Below, piece after piece: positions 43,408-52,955 of a stretch of DNA of 64,000 bases. The position numbers and the translations under genes were made by a program. Each line of letters begins with the position of its first letter. Within the stretch, counting starts at the first letter, position 1. The notes beneath the pieces are model-generated. The model was given only the letters and a program-made list of their open reading frames with translations, did not search any database and was not told the DNA's origin. The DNA is from Methanofollis liminatans DSM 4140 (GTDB lineage Archaea; Halobacteriota; Methanomicrobia; Methanomicrobiales; Methanofollaceae): NCBI RefSeq assembly GCF_000275865.1, contig NZ_CM001555.1, positions 2,320,967-2,384,966 on the forward strand. Direction: 5' to 3'.

Positions 43408-44058
43408 TCACTCGCTTTCAGCCGATTCGGCAGACTGACGTTTTCCTTTCCACTCGCCCTTAAGTTCAGGGTGATCGGTGAGGATCTTCGAGACCGTGCT
43501 CCGGCTCACGTTGAACATCCTGCAGATCTGGGAGATACTGGTCCCTGAGCGCCTGACCGTGATCAGGGCCTCGATCTGCCCCTCGTTCAGCGCCCGTGGC
43601 CTGCCGATCGTGCCCCGCGAGAGAGCCTCCTGTCTCGGATGGGGGGGCTGGACCTTCTTCACCCCTTCCATGTAGGTCTCAATATAGGTGATAAAATCGC
43701 CAATAGCCTCGGCCCGAAGGGCAGGATCATCATAATACCCTATAAAATCACTTCTGGCAAAAAATGGGACATAACCCTCACTTATCAGGAGTTTCAGTTC
43801 TTCTACACTGGCATCGGGGTTTCGGGAGAGCGCGGAGAGGCTGAGAAACAGGATAAACTTTATTTCATTTTCCTGGCAGTATTCGAGCATCTGGTTATAA
43901 CCATCACGCTTTCTCAAGGGCGTGCTGCTGATCCGGTGATCGTTGAAGAACTGATTGATGGTAAACCGATATTTACAAAATTCTTCAAGAATCTCTTTTT
44001 GATGCTCTACGTCGCCCCTTTTCCGCGTCACAAGGTAGGCTACGGCATCTTTTTTCAT
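43408..44058 (-). CDS. Serine-recombinase-like protein with HTH, probably catalytically inactive
   Basis: A 216-aa protein. Residues 1-125 resemble the resolvase/invertase catalytic fold (AYLVTRKRGDVEHQKEILEEFC, RKRDGYNQMLEYC, FILFLSLSALSRNPD). The usual YxRVS nucleophile segment reads YLVTRK, with no Ser in position, and the DRLxR segment reads SALSR, keeping only the last Arg. Residues about 150-200 are a Hin-type helix-turn-helix (GRPRALNEGQIEALI, SISQICRMFNVSRSTVSKIL). It therefore probably binds DNA without recombining it. No flanking repeats mark a mobile element. It ends near the symmetric terminator. Confidence 0.75.
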   Translation of the reverse strand: MKKDAVAYLVTRKRGDVEHQKEILEEFCKYRFTINQFFNDHRISSTPLRKRDGYNQMLEYCQENEIKFILFLSLSALSRNPDASVEELKLLISEGYVPFFARSDFIGYYDDPALRAEAIGDFITYIETYMEGVKKVQPPHPRQEALSRGTIGRPRALNEGQIEALITVRRSGTSISQICRMFNVSRSTVSKILTDHPELKGEWKGKRQSAESAESE

Positions 44059-44200
44059 ACAAATTATTCAAATTCATTATCATTTATGTTTTCCGATCTA
44101 ATACAGAGAGCGCATAGCAATTGAAAACAATTTATTTTTATTTAAAAGGAAATTTTATCATTCCAGACCGAAAAAAAGACAGAGCGGCGGGATCAGGGGA

Positions 44201-44872
44201 TCAGGCCTTTATCTGGTCCCACCGATCAAGAACTTCCTGCCCTTCGATAAACACAAGCCCGTTTTTCTGCGCATATGCCTGTGCATCCTCTTTTGAAAGA
44301 GCAAGACCATTATCATTGTCGAGCATTTCACAGACGACGACGGCCGGCGTGGTGCCGGCCATTTCGGCAAGCGCAATCGAGAGCTCGGTCTGACCGCGCC
44401 GGACATCGAGCAATCCGTCTGCGGCCCTCAGAAGAGCGACATGGCCAGGGGTCCTGAATTCGGCAGCGAAGTTGTGCCCGCCGCCGTTGAGAGATCTTTT
44501 CACCTGCTCTGCAATCGCATTGATCGTCACTGCCCGGTCCCGGTCCGGGATGCCGGTGAAGGTGCTCCGGTGGTTCACCCAGATCGAGAATGACGAATGG
44601 TTTTTACGGTCGTACGGGATGTCGCCGGTCTGTTCGGCGGCCCCAATGCCCTTCAGGAGGTCTGAGGCGAAGGGGAGGCCGAGACGCCGTGCGGCCTCAG
44701 GGTGGACGGCCGTGCAGATGAGGCCGCCGCCGTCCCGGCGCATCGTCATCACGTCATGCGGCGTGACCGCATCGGCGCGGATGATCAGATCGGTCTCGCG
44801 TTCGCGGTTGTCAAAGTCATAGAGCAGGACAAATTTGCCCGCCTTCAGGGCGGCACATGCATCTTCAATCAT
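44201..44872 (-). CDS. ribB: 3,4-dihydroxy-2-butanone 4-phosphate synthase
   Basis: A 223-aa enzyme that makes the four-carbon unit of riboflavin from ribulose 5-phosphate. The signature DFDNRERETDLIIRAD binds Mg2+ and substrate; GGGLICTAVHPEAARRLGL and, later, RAADGLLDVRRGQTELSIAL are also typical. No GTP cyclohydrolase domain is fused. Its start overlaps the end of ribK by 8 bases, making a two-gene flavin operon on the minus strand that would supply FMN and FAD and the F420-related precursor pathway. Confidence 0.95.
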   Translation of the reverse strand: MIEDACAALKAGKFVLLYDFDNRERETDLIIRADAVTPHDVMTMRRDGGGLICTAVHPEAARRLGLPFASDLLKGIGAAEQTGDIPYDRKNHSSFSIWVNHRSTFTGIPDRDRAVTINAIAEQVKRSLNGGGHNFAAEFRTPGHVALLRAADGLLDVRRGQTELSIALAEMAGTTPAVVVCEMLDNDNGLALSKEDAQAYAQKNGLVFIEGQEVLDRWDQIKA

Positions 44873-45533
44873 GGGTAACCTCTATCTGTACACTATCGTT
44901 GTCATGCAAGCCGAAGGTCTCGCGCAGGGGAGCCGGCGAGATGATCTCGACGATCTCTTCGGGATAATGGCTCCGCCCGGGCTCGATGATCGCACCCGGG
45001 CAGTCCCCGATCCGGCACGGGAGGCACCGGGCACTCCCGAACGATCGCCCGTCGGCCTCAAAACCCTCGATCCCGATCCAGACCAGCCCTTCCAGGCGGC
45101 GTTTCACCCTGACGCTTTCGGGGTCCAGACGGACGTTGAGCGTGCCGGGGTAGGCATAAAATCCGAGTTTTTCGAGGAATTGCTCCCGGTACTGGGGATG
45201 ATCGATATAGTACCGCCCCTCGCCAAGGCCGCTGATCACCGCCCCTTTGAGGACATAATATCCACCTTCCGGAGAAAATATCCGCGTATACGCCGAGAAC
45301 TCATGCCGCAGCTCTTCCTCACCGGCAGGAGCGACGGCGACGTACTGGCCGTCGGGCCTGACAGTGCGCGTGATCATTCCTGCCGCTTCGAGCGCCTTCA
45401 GGCGACGCGAGGCCGTCTGTGGGCTGATGTTCAGGGCGTTCCCCAGAGACTGGGAGGACATCCAGGCCGAGCTTCGCAGGCCGCCCATGAGCGCAACGAC
45501 CTTCAGACACTGGAGATCTCCTGCATCCATCAT
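44865..45533 (-). CDS. ribK: CTP-dependent riboflavin kinase with N-terminal HTH
   Basis: A 222-aa archaeal enzyme that makes FMN from riboflavin using CTP. Residues 1-85 are a winged helix-turn-helix (SQSLGNALNISPQTASRRLKALE, GMITRTVRPDGQYV). Residues about 90-220 are the RibK barrel with GAVISGLGEGRYYI, YPGTLNVRLDPES and the DCPGAIIEP segment. The HTH suggests it may also regulate flavin genes, as proposed for homologues. ATG 45533 or 45530 is the likely start; a TATA-like CATATATA (about 45557-45565) lies about 26 bases upstream. Confidence 0.94.
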   Translation of the reverse strand: MMDAGDLQCLKVVALMGGLRSSAWMSSQSLGNALNISPQTASRRLKALEAAGMITRTVRPDGQYVAVAPAGEEELRHEFSAYTRIFSPEGGYYVLKGAVISGLGEGRYYIDHPQYREQFLEKLGFYAYPGTLNVRLDPESVRVKRRLEGLVWIGIEGFEADGRSFGSARCLPCRIGDCPGAIIEPGRSHYPEEIVEIISPAPLRETFGLHDNDSVQIEVTHD

Positions 45534-45642
45534 ACATACCACAATTGAGATGCATCCTATATATGAGTTATCACCTGGACTTCGTAGATTGTCGATGGGG
45601 CATTCGTTAATTATTTAATGTGCCCGGTCAACATCTACATCC

Positions 45643-46356
45643 ATGAACTCCGAATTGCGTAAGCAGCTTGCTGAGAAGATGGCAGGTGAGATTACGCTCT
45701 CGGACTCGCCGGGGAAAGCGCTGAAAAAATGGCGGATGAGTTTCGGCATCCCGCAAGGAACGCTCTCAGAGAGGCTCGGCGTCTCCCCCTCGGTCATCTC
45801 AGACTACGAGGGTGGGCGGCGCAAAAGCCCCGGAACCGCCGTTGTCGGAAAAATCGTCGATACGATTCTCTCGATCGACGAGGAGAACGGCGGCAAATAC
45901 ATCCAGCGATTTTCCAGGATCCTGTACAACCAGTTCGACAACGACGACGTCATCTATGACATGCACGATTATGCAGGCCCGGTTCTTCTTCCGGCGTTTG
46001 CCGAAGCGGTGGATGCACAACCCCTCTGCGGGTCGCTCGACCTCTCGATCTTCGGCTACACCGTGGTGAACAGCCTCAATGCGATCCTGCAGCTCTCGGC
46101 AAACGAGTTCAACCGCATCTACGGGTGGAGCACCGAGCGGGCGCTCATCTTCACCAACGTCTCGACCGGGAAGTCCCCCCTCGTCGCCATCAGGGTGACA
46201 CCGTTCAAGCCCCGCTGCGTGATCCTGCAGGGGCTGACGGTCGAGAACGTCCACCCGCTGGTCAAACGTCTTGCCGAAACCGACCGGATCACGGTTCTCT
46301 GCACGTCTATGGATGTCGATTCGATTGTGAGCACTTTGAGGGAGAAAGAATGGTAG
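45643..46356 (+). CDS. HTH transcriptional regulator (COG1709 type)
   Basis: A 237-aa archaeal regulator. A Cro/C1-type HTH occupies residues about 28-70 ([37 protein letters not shown]). The C-terminal 140 residues form an effector-type domain ([33 protein letters not shown]). TTATTTAATG at about 45609-45618 may be the TATA box, giving a short leader. Its last 7 bases overlap the HMG-CoA synthase start, so it heads the mevalonate-entry operon and is a plausible regulator of it (inference from position). Confidence 0.88.
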   Translation: MNSELRKQLAEKMAGEITLSDSPGKALKKWRMSFGIPQGTLSERLGVSPSVISDYEGGRRKSPGTAVVGKIVDTILSIDEENGGKYIQRFSRILYNQFDNDDVIYDMHDYAGPVLLPAFAEAVDAQPLCGSLDLSIFGYTVVNSLNAILQLSANEFNRIYGWSTERALIFTNVSTGKSPLVAIRVTPFKPRCVILQGLTVENVHPLVKRLAETDRITVLCTSMDVDSIVSTLREKEW

Positions 46357-47405
46357 GCATCATAACCTATGGGGCGTATATCCCCAGATACCGGATAAAA
46401 CTCGAGGAAATCGCCAGGGTCTGGGGCGACAACGCCGCAGACATCACCGGCGGCCTTGGCGTGCGGGAGAAGTCGCTCCCGGACATGGACGAGGACACGG
46501 CCACAATCGCCGTCGAGGCGGCGCGCAACGCCCTCCTCAGGAGAGATCTCGACCGCGACGCCATCGGGGCGATCTATGTCGGCTCCGAGTCCCACCCCTA
46601 CGCCGTCAAGCCGACGGCGGCAACCGTCGGGGCAGCGATCATGGCCACCCCGGTGATGACCGCCGCAGACTACGAGTTCGCCTGCAAGGCGGGCACGGCG
46701 GCCATGCAGACCTGCATGGGCCTGGTCGGAAGCGGCATGGTAAAATACGGCGTTGCAATCGGCGCCGACGTGGCACAGGGAGCACCCGGCGACGCCCTGG
46801 AGTACACGGCCGCCGCAGGAGGGGCCGCGATGATCATCGGCAACGACGATCCCATAGCCGAGATCAACCGGACCTGTTCGTTTACAACCGACACCCCGGA
46901 CTTCTGGCGCCGCGAAGGGCAGGCATACCCACGTCACGGCGGACGGTTCACCGGCGACCCGGGCTACTTCAAGCATGTGCAGGGAGCGGCCAGGATGATG
47001 CTCGAACAGGCCGGCACGAAACCTTCAGACTACGACTACGCCATCTTCCACCAGCCCAACGCCAAGTTCCCGCAGCGGGTCGCCGGGATGCTCGGCTTTA
47101 CGAAGGAGCAGATCACGCCGGGCCTGGTCGTGCCGCGCCTTGGCAACACCTATTCGGGCGCCTCGATGGTCGGGCTCGCCGCAACCCTCGATATTGCGAA
47201 GCCGGGCGACCGGATCTTCGTCACCTCCTTCGGCTCGGGCGCCGGTTCCGACGCCTTCGACATCACGGTCACCGACCGTATCCTCGACGAAGCGGTCTTC
47301 AACCGCGGGGCAGCCCCCTCGGTGGAAGGGCTGCTCGCAAACCCGATCTATGTCGATTATGCCAGGTACGCCAAACACAAAGGTAAGATCATGGTGCAAA
47401 AATGA
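46350..47405 (+). CDS. hmgB: Hydroxymethylglutaryl-CoA synthase
   Basis: A 351-aa archaeal HMG-CoA synthase, which condenses acetyl-CoA and acetoacetyl-CoA for isoprenoid lipids. The catalytic residues sit in [13 protein letters not shown] (Glu), [12 protein letters not shown] (Cys) and FHQPNAKFP (His). [13 protein letters not shown] and [11 protein letters not shown] complete the thiolase-fold signatures. ATG 46350 overlaps the regulator stop. The stop overlaps the thiolase start (ATGA). In a related methanogen the synthase, thiolase and DUF35 protein form one channelling complex. Confidence 0.95.
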   Translation: MVGIITYGAYIPRYRIKLEEIARVWGDNAADITGGLGVREKSLPDMDEDTATIAVEAARNALLRRDLDRDAIGAIYVGSESHPYAVKPTAATVGAAIMATPVMTAADYEFACKAGTAAMQTCMGLVGSGMVKYGVAIGADVAQGAPGDALEYTAAAGGAAMIIGNDDPIAEINRTCSFTTDTPDFWRREGQAYPRHGGRFTGDPGYFKHVQGAARMMLEQAGTKPSDYDYAIFHQPNAKFPQRVAGMLGFTKEQITPGLVVPRLGNTYSGASMVGLAATLDIAKPGDRIFVTSFGSGAGSDAFDITVTDRILDEAVFNRGAAPSVEGLLANPIYVDYARYAKHKGKIMVQK

Positions 47406-48568
47406 GAGACGTCGCAGTCATAGGAGTGGGCTGTACCAACTTCGGTGAATGGTGGGACCGCTCCTTCAGGAACCTCTTTGTTGAGGCAGGCGTCATGGCG
47501 ATCGAGGACGCAAACCTTGCGGGCGAACAGATCGACGCCATGTACGTCGGGAACATGAGCGCAGGGCGCTTTATCGAGCAGGAGCACATCGGCGCCCTCA
47601 TCGCCGATTACTCCGGGCTTGCAACCGAGAACATTCCGTCCACCCGCGTCGAGGCCGCATGCGCATCGGGCGGTCTCGCCTTCCGCGAGGCCGTGATCGC
47701 CGTCGCCAGCGGGATGGCGAACATCGCCGTCGCCGCCGGCGTCGAGAAGATGACCGACGTGGACACGAGCCTCTCCACCGACGCCCTCGCAGCGGCGGCC
47801 GACCGTGAGTGGGAAGGCTTTGTCGGAGCGACCTTCCCCGGCCTGTATGCGATGATCGCAACAGATTACATGCACCGCTACCCCCTCACCCGGGAGCAGC
47901 TCGCCCAGGTAGCGATAAAGAACCACTACAACGGGGCTAGAAACCCGATCGCACAGTTCCAGAAGGAGATAACCCTGGACACCGTGCTGAACTCCACGAT
48001 GGTCGCCGACCCCCTGCGGCTCTTCGACTGTTCGCCGATCACCGATGGGGCCGCCGCCGTGGTCGTCGCACCCCTCGAAATGGCGAAAAAGTTCACCGAC
48101 ACCCCGATCAAGGTGCTCGCCACCGCACAGGCGAGCGACACGATCGCCCTCCATGACCGCCGGGACATCTCGACCCTCGACGCCACCGTCGCCGCCGGGA
48201 ACCGGGCGTTCAAGATGGCCGGGCTCGAGCGCAAAGACATCGACTTCGTGGAGGTCCACGACTGCTTCACGATCGCCGAGATCTGTGCCATCGAAGACCT
48301 CGGGTTCTGTAAGAAGGGTGAAGCAGGCCGGCTCACCGCCGAGGGTTACACCGCCCTCGACGGCAACCTGCCGGTGAACACCTCGGGCGGGCTGAAGGCC
48401 TGCGGCCACCCGGTCGGGGCCACCGGGATCAAGCAGGTCTATGAGGCCGTGCTTCAGCTCCGCGGCGATGCCGGGAAGCGGCAGGTCGCCGGGGCCGAGA
48501 TCGGCATGACGCAGAACGTCGGCGGCACCGGTGCTACCGTCGCCGCCCATATCTTCGGGAGGACCTGA
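47402..48568 (+). CDS. Acetyl-CoA acetyltransferase (archaeal thiolase)
   Basis: A 388-aa thiolase that makes acetoacetyl-CoA from two acetyl-CoA. The nucleophilic Cys is in [12 protein letters not shown], the His and second Cys in [14 protein letters not shown], and [17 protein letters not shown] is the typical archaeal segment. It delivers its product to HMG-CoA synthase encoded directly upstream. Tight overlaps on both sides fit stoichiometric expression of the three-protein complex. Confidence 0.95.
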   Translation: MRDVAVIGVGCTNFGEWWDRSFRNLFVEAGVMAIEDANLAGEQIDAMYVGNMSAGRFIEQEHIGALIADYSGLATENIPSTRVEAACASGGLAFREAVIAVASGMANIAVAAGVEKMTDVDTSLSTDALAAAADREWEGFVGATFPGLYAMIATDYMHRYPLTREQLAQVAIKNHYNGARNPIAQFQKEITLDTVLNSTMVADPLRLFDCSPITDGAAAVVVAPLEMAKKFTDTPIKVLATAQASDTIALHDRRDISTLDATVAAGNRAFKMAGLERKDIDFVEVHDCFTIAEICAIEDLGFCKKGEAGRLTAEGYTALDGNLPVNTSGGLKACGHPVGATGIKQVYEAVLQLRGDAGKRQVAGAEIGMTQNVGGTGATVAAHIFGRT

Positions 48569-48569
48569 A

Positions 48570-48962
48570 ATGTCGGTACCACGTTTCTGGAGAAAGATCC
48601 CCCAGCGCTACAACCTGGAAGGGACGCACTGCGAGGTCTGCGGCAGGTATTTCTTCCCGCCGCGGAACCTCTGCCCTGACTGCCGGCGCGACGGTAAGAT
48701 TGTCGGGCACACCTTCAAGGGCACCGGAAAGATCGTGACCTACTCGGTGATCAGGACGGCAAGCGATCAGTTCGCCGATCTCACCCCGTACGTCCTCGCC
48801 ATCGTGGAACTTGAGGAGGGTGCGAGAATGACCGCACAGGTGGTCGTCGAAAACCCGGAGGACGTCTATATCGGTATGCCGGTGAAGTCAGTCTTCAGAC
48901 GTCTCGGCACCGACGGAGAGAGCGGCGTCATCTCCTACGGCACGAAATTTGTGCCGGCGTGA
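48570..48962 (+). CDS. DUF35 OB-fold/zinc-ribbon scaffold protein
   Basis: A 130-aa protein with a zinc ribbon (CEVCGRYFFPPRNLCPDC) followed by an OB fold (GTGKIVTYSVIRTAS, YVLAIVELEEGARMTAQV). In the archaeal thiolase/HMG-CoA synthase complex the DUF35 protein bridges both enzymes and binds CoA. It starts one base after the thiolase stop. The 216-base gap after it (48963-49178) has no gene; ATAATTA near 49142 may be the TATA box of the RNase gene. Confidence 0.93.
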   Translation: MSVPRFWRKIPQRYNLEGTHCEVCGRYFFPPRNLCPDCRRDGKIVGHTFKGTGKIVTYSVIRTASDQFADLTPYVLAIVELEEGARMTAQVVVENPEDVYIGMPVKSVFRRLGTDGESGVISYGTKFVPA

Positions 48963-49178
48963 GGTACGCCCCCTCCTCCTTTCAAGAATACCCGATTGCC
49001 CGTCAGCAAAATACCCCCACCGCCCTGATACCGCCCGGGGCGGCAGAATCTCTCTTTTTGATGAGGTGCACCCTGTCCAGGGCAGACTCTCGCTTTTTCG
49101 CCTTCGTTCCTGATCTGTCCGGCCGGATACATTCCAGAAGATAATTATGCCCCCGGGCCGATCTTCCTTCGACCGTCA

Positions 49179-50639
49179 ATGAAGGACCACGCACCCATCG
49201 ACTTAAAGGCGATCGCATGGGACGCCATGCGGCGATACGGCTTCGAGCCCGGCTTCCCCGATGCCGTCGAGCAGGAGATCGGCGCAATCGAGGCCCCTGC
49301 AATCCCCGACGGCGTTCCTGACCTCTGTTCCCTCCTCTGGTCGTCCATCGACAACTTCGACTCCCAGGACCTCGACCAGATCGAATACTGCGAACGCACC
49401 CCCCGCGGCGGGATCCAGGTCAGGGTGGCGATCGCCGACGTGGACGTCTGCGTCCCGAAAGAGTCGGCGACCGACCGGCATGCCGCCCACAACGGCACCT
49501 CGGTCTACACCGGCGTCGAGACCTTCCCCATGCTTCCCGACCATCTCTCGAAAGGGCTCACCTCACTCCTGCCCGGCCCGGGCCGTCCGGCGATCGTCGT
49601 CGAATACACCGTGCTTCCGGACGGGAGCACCAGGCCGGGAAAGGTGTACCGGGCGGTCGTCTGCAACCGGGCGAAGCTTGTCTACGAGGAAGTCGGGGAC
49701 TGGCTGGAAGGCGTTGGAGACCCGCCCGCGATCTTCCGCGACCTCCCCGGCCTGGAGGAGCAGGTCCTTCTCCAGCACGAGGCCGCCTGCCGCCTGAAGA
49801 GATACCGGGCAGAAGAGGGGGCGCTCGACCTCGAAACCATCGAGGCCGGACCGGTCATGGAGGGGGGAGCCGTGAAGGACCTCGTCGTCCAGCGGCAGAA
49901 CGCGGCGCGGTGCCTGATCGAGGAGTTCATGATCGGGGCGAACGGCGCCACGGTGGCATACCTGGACGGGGCCGGCCTCCCGATGATCCAGAGGGTCGTC
50001 CTGACGCCGAGAAACTGGGACGGGATCGTGGCGACCGCCGCAGAATACGGCGAGCGCCTGCCGGCGAAACCCGACTCGAAAGCCCTCTCGAAATTTCTTG
50101 CCCGGAGAAAAGAGGCCGATCCGGACCGCTTCCCCGACCTCTCCCTGACGATCGTGAAACTGATCGGGCCGGGGATCTATCTTCCCCTCGAGCCCGGCGA
50201 GCCGCCGTACGGCCATTTCGGCCTCGCGATCACCGACTACACCCATGGCACCGCCCCGAACCGGCGCTACGTCGACCTCATCATACAGCGGCTCTTAAAA
50301 TCGTCCCTCTCCGGAGAGGACAGCCCATATAGCCGCGAAGACCTTGAGGACCTCGCCGCATGGCTGAACGATCGGGAAAAGGCGTCGCAGAAGGTGGAGC
50401 GCTTCATGCGAAAGGCGGCGGCCGCGGTGCTGCTCCAGGACCGGATCGGCGAGACCTTCGAGGCACTGGTCACCGGCGCCTCAGAGAAAGGGACGTATGT
50501 CAGGCTCACCGCTCCCCCGGTCGAAGGGAGGGTCATGGAAGGGGAGGGCGGCCTCTTCGTCGGGCAGCGGGTCCGCGTCCGCCTGATTAAGACAGACCCG
50601 TACAACGGCTACATCGACTTCGCGTGCATCGGGCGGTGA
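49179..50639 (+). CDS. RNase II/R (RNB) family exoribonuclease
   Basis: A 486-aa protein. The RNB catalytic domain fills residues about 45-400. Its acidic cluster reads SIDNFDSQDLDQIEYCE, aligning to three of the four catalytic Asp of E. coli RNase II, with Gln in the fourth place. The typical RNVHIADV-type strand appears as VRVAIADVDVCVP, and the C-terminal basic part as HFGLAITDYTHGTAPNRRYVDL. An S1-like domain ends the protein (about 420-486). It probably degrades RNA 3' to 5'. Most euryarchaea lack this enzyme class, so its presence beside core genes is of note. It is tail-to-tail with a small membrane protein. Confidence 0.9.
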   Translation: MKDHAPIDLKAIAWDAMRRYGFEPGFPDAVEQEIGAIEAPAIPDGVPDLCSLLWSSIDNFDSQDLDQIEYCERTPRGGIQVRVAIADVDVCVPKESATDRHAAHNGTSVYTGVETFPMLPDHLSKGLTSLLPGPGRPAIVVEYTVLPDGSTRPGKVYRAVVCNRAKLVYEEVGDWLEGVGDPPAIFRDLPGLEEQVLLQHEAACRLKRYRAEEGALDLETIEAGPVMEGGAVKDLVVQRQNAARCLIEEFMIGANGATVAYLDGAGLPMIQRVVLTPRNWDGIVATAAEYGERLPAKPDSKALSKFLARRKEADPDRFPDLSLTIVKLIGPGIYLPLEPGEPPYGHFGLAITDYTHGTAPNRRYVDLIIQRLLKSSLSGEDSPYSREDLEDLAAWLNDREKASQKVERFMRKAAAAVLLQDRIGETFEALVTGASEKGTYVRLTAPPVEGRVMEGEGGLFVGQRVRVRLIKTDPYNGYIDFACIGR

Positions 50640-50646
50640 AAACCCG

Positions 50647-50913
50647 TCAGCCCATCACGCACAGGACGCAGATCGCGATTTCCAGCACCGTGAACCCCGC
50701 GATCTCCCCCCAGACAAAACTGTCGGGGAGACCGTCGATCCGCAGCCAGATCATGATGATCCCCGCCGTCATCAGAAAGATAAGGGCGTTCAGGACGGCA
50801 AGAAGGGGCGCCGCCGCCGTGAAAAGGAGAGCGAGCGTTCCGGCAAGCCCGAGCAGCAGCCCGGTGGAGATGCCCATGACGGCGAGACCTTTCTTCGGGG
50901 AGGCGTCTATCAT
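50647..50913 (-). CDS. Small membrane protein, unknown
   Basis: An 88-aa protein with three hydrophobic segments and MIDASPKKGLAVMGISTG at its N-terminus. The frame is open 46 codons upstream, but that part is cysteine-containing, non-hydrophobic and lacks a ribosome site, so ATG 50913 is preferred. I do not recognise the family. It ends seven bases from the convergent RNase gene stop. Confidence 0.6.
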   Translation of the reverse strand: MIDASPKKGLAVMGISTGLLLGLAGTLALLFTAAAPLLAVLNALIFLMTAGIIMIWLRIDGLPDSFVWGEIAGFTVLEIAICVLCVMG

Positions 50914-51135
50914 CCTGTGCCATCTTTGGCCCTTCCGGAGATTAAGGTTGTGAAAGGTGTTTCGAACCTCTCCCGGCAGGATGCAGACCTGCGGGCCCCA
51001 TACCTCCGAATGCTCGTCGCATTGCCCCGGGGCACGGTGGCCCCGCGGCATATCGACATAATGCCAGAAGAACGTCGCCGGACAAAATAAACAGACATAT
51101 ATAATACGTCGATTTTACCCTCTGCCGGGAAGCGT

Positions 51136-52875
51136 GTGAACGGCGCAGAGTATTGCAGCATCCGGGACAATCATCGCGATTACGGAGATTCAAACCATAT
51201 TTTCCGGGATGAGGGGCCGTACCCTCGAAAAATTTATTTTTTTCAGAAGGCGGCGAACCGGCCGGATCATGAGGGGGATGACTGCCTGATACGGGACGAA
51301 ATAGCAGTAGATCCTAAAATACACACCCTGATAGAATTTTTTGAGTCGAGAGCGCTCGGAGAGCGGCGCGCCTTCGACGAGGTGCGGCCAAGGATCGCCG
51401 GCGTCAAAAAATGGATCCTGGAGATCCTGAGCGATCCCGGCTACCACAGGGAGTCCCGCATAGAGGACCTGATCGACGCCTTCCGCTCCCACCTCTCCAC
51501 CACATCCAGAGCGAAGGACAGAAACATCGTCGGGGTTCTCCTCCTGAACAACACCATATTGCTGGTCCACTGCAAAAAAGCCCCATCCCTCGTCGAAACG
51601 CCCGAAGGGATCATCACCGCGCAGCAGATCCTCTCCTCGGAGAATGTGCTGAGGGCAGTGATCATCAAAAATATAGACGCAAAACTCTTTTTTTCTGCCT
51701 ACGAAAAATCGGCCAGATGGAGCATGGGCCACGCCCGGTTCTGGGGGATCGACCCGCACCAGGTGACCTGGGATCAGATCGGCGAGATCAGCCTGACCGT
51801 CGAGATCGAAGGGTTCGCCGTCCCGGTGCAGGTGCCGCTGGAACCCCGGGATCTCGACGAACTTATCCGGACAGGGCGGATCGCGGCCGGCGGCGAGATC
51901 GTCATGGGAGAGACGCGGGGCACGATCACAAAAGGAAGGATATTCAGAACAGAAATGGGCTTCCGGGAATTTTATGACGATTACATCGCCCGGAAGGAGG
52001 ATCTGCAGGAGCACCGGAGAACATTCGGGGAACTGATACAGACGCACTATGCCCCCAAGCTGTCTGAACGGTTCGACCTGATACCGAGGACATACAAATA
52101 TGAGGACGACCGCGAGGCTCTTTTTGAAAATACCCCTGAAGGAAAGAGAGCGATCATACACAAAAACCATCCCGGATGCAGAATCTGCTATGTCACCGAG
52201 AGGCTACCCAGGATCAGGCCCTCGCCCGGCATGACTGACGAGATATATCAGAGCATATTCGAGAGCAAACCGCTTGCACTCTGGCATGCCGGCGAAGAGA
52301 CCGCCGGGGATCCGATCGTCATCGGATCGCTGAGCGTCAAAAACCACCTGACGATGCCGGACGGGGCCGGGGCCTACGGTGCCACCCTGCTCGACCTCTG
52401 CAGGGCTTCCCGGAACCGGAACACCCGGTCCATCCTGCAGATGCTCCTCTGCGAGTACTGGCGATACCACCTCGAGTGCGGGCATTTCGGATCGGTCTTC
52501 GGCCACCTGATCGATCAGATCAAGCACCGGGGAATCGAGGGGCGGTTTGAGCAGGAAGATGCACTGGAGTTCAGGTCGAAGGGGTTTATGATCCAGAAAC
52601 CGTCAACCTATGCGATCGAAGAGATCGTTCCTGCAATCACGCGGCAGATCAGAGGGGGCGTTCTTCGAAGATACGGCATTATCTACGGCGTGGAGAACGA
52701 CGGCTGCATTGCACCGTTGCGGGCGGTGAACGGCGATCAGATCACCCTGATAGAGGAGATCGTCAACGATCGGATCCGGAGAGAGCGCCTGCATGCCGCC
52801 GTGCACCGGGTGCCGGTACAGGGCGGAGCGCTGGTGGCGGTCCTTGTCTTCCCTGATCTAAAAAAGGTGAATTAA
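51136..52875 (+). CDS. 579-aa protein of unknown function
   Basis: A large soluble protein with no signal peptide or membrane helix and no family I recognise. It is mixed alpha/beta. Distinct segments are NIVGVLLLNNTILLVHCKK (about residue 130, a likely core strand pair), a middle region with GHARFWGIDPHQVTW, a cysteine pair in GCRICYVTE near residue 350, and a His/Cys-bearing YWRYHLECGHFGSVFGHL near residue 445. The start is GTG 51136. TATATAAT at about 51096-51103 lies about 35 bases upstream, so the leader is very short. Codon use is similar to its neighbours. Confidence 0.7.
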   Translation: MNGAEYCSIRDNHRDYGDSNHIFRDEGPYPRKIYFFQKAANRPDHEGDDCLIRDEIAVDPKIHTLIEFFESRALGERRAFDEVRPRIAGVKKWILEILSDPGYHRESRIEDLIDAFRSHLSTTSRAKDRNIVGVLLLNNTILLVHCKKAPSLVETPEGIITAQQILSSENVLRAVIIKNIDAKLFFSAYEKSARWSMGHARFWGIDPHQVTWDQIGEISLTVEIEGFAVPVQVPLEPRDLDELIRTGRIAAGGEIVMGETRGTITKGRIFRTEMGFREFYDDYIARKEDLQEHRRTFGELIQTHYAPKLSERFDLIPRTYKYEDDREALFENTPEGKRAIIHKNHPGCRICYVTERLPRIRPSPGMTDEIYQSIFESKPLALWHAGEETAGDPIVIGSLSVKNHLTMPDGAGAYGATLLDLCRASRNRNTRSILQMLLCEYWRYHLECGHFGSVFGHLIDQIKHRGIEGRFEQEDALEFRSKGFMIQKPSTYAIEEIVPAITRQIRGGVLRRYGIIYGVENDGCIAPLRAVNGDQITLIEEIVNDRIRRERLHAAVHRVPVQGGALVAVLVFPDLKKVN

Positions 52876-52955
52876 ACCCATGTCTGCACCGGTCAGGGGC
52901 TGGACGGGAACGTGCGGTGCAAACCCTCATACCCATCACCGGAGAGATCCAGCAT

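Noticed and set aside
43408-44058. Resolvase-like gene as evidence of an integrated mobile element
   Set aside because: No terminal repeats, target duplications, transposase or cargo lie around it, and the catalytic residues are missing.
48963-49178. Possible small gene between the DUF35 gene and the RNase gene
   Set aside because: Frames of about 60 codons exist on both strands but lack a ribosome site, conserved motifs or normal codon bias.
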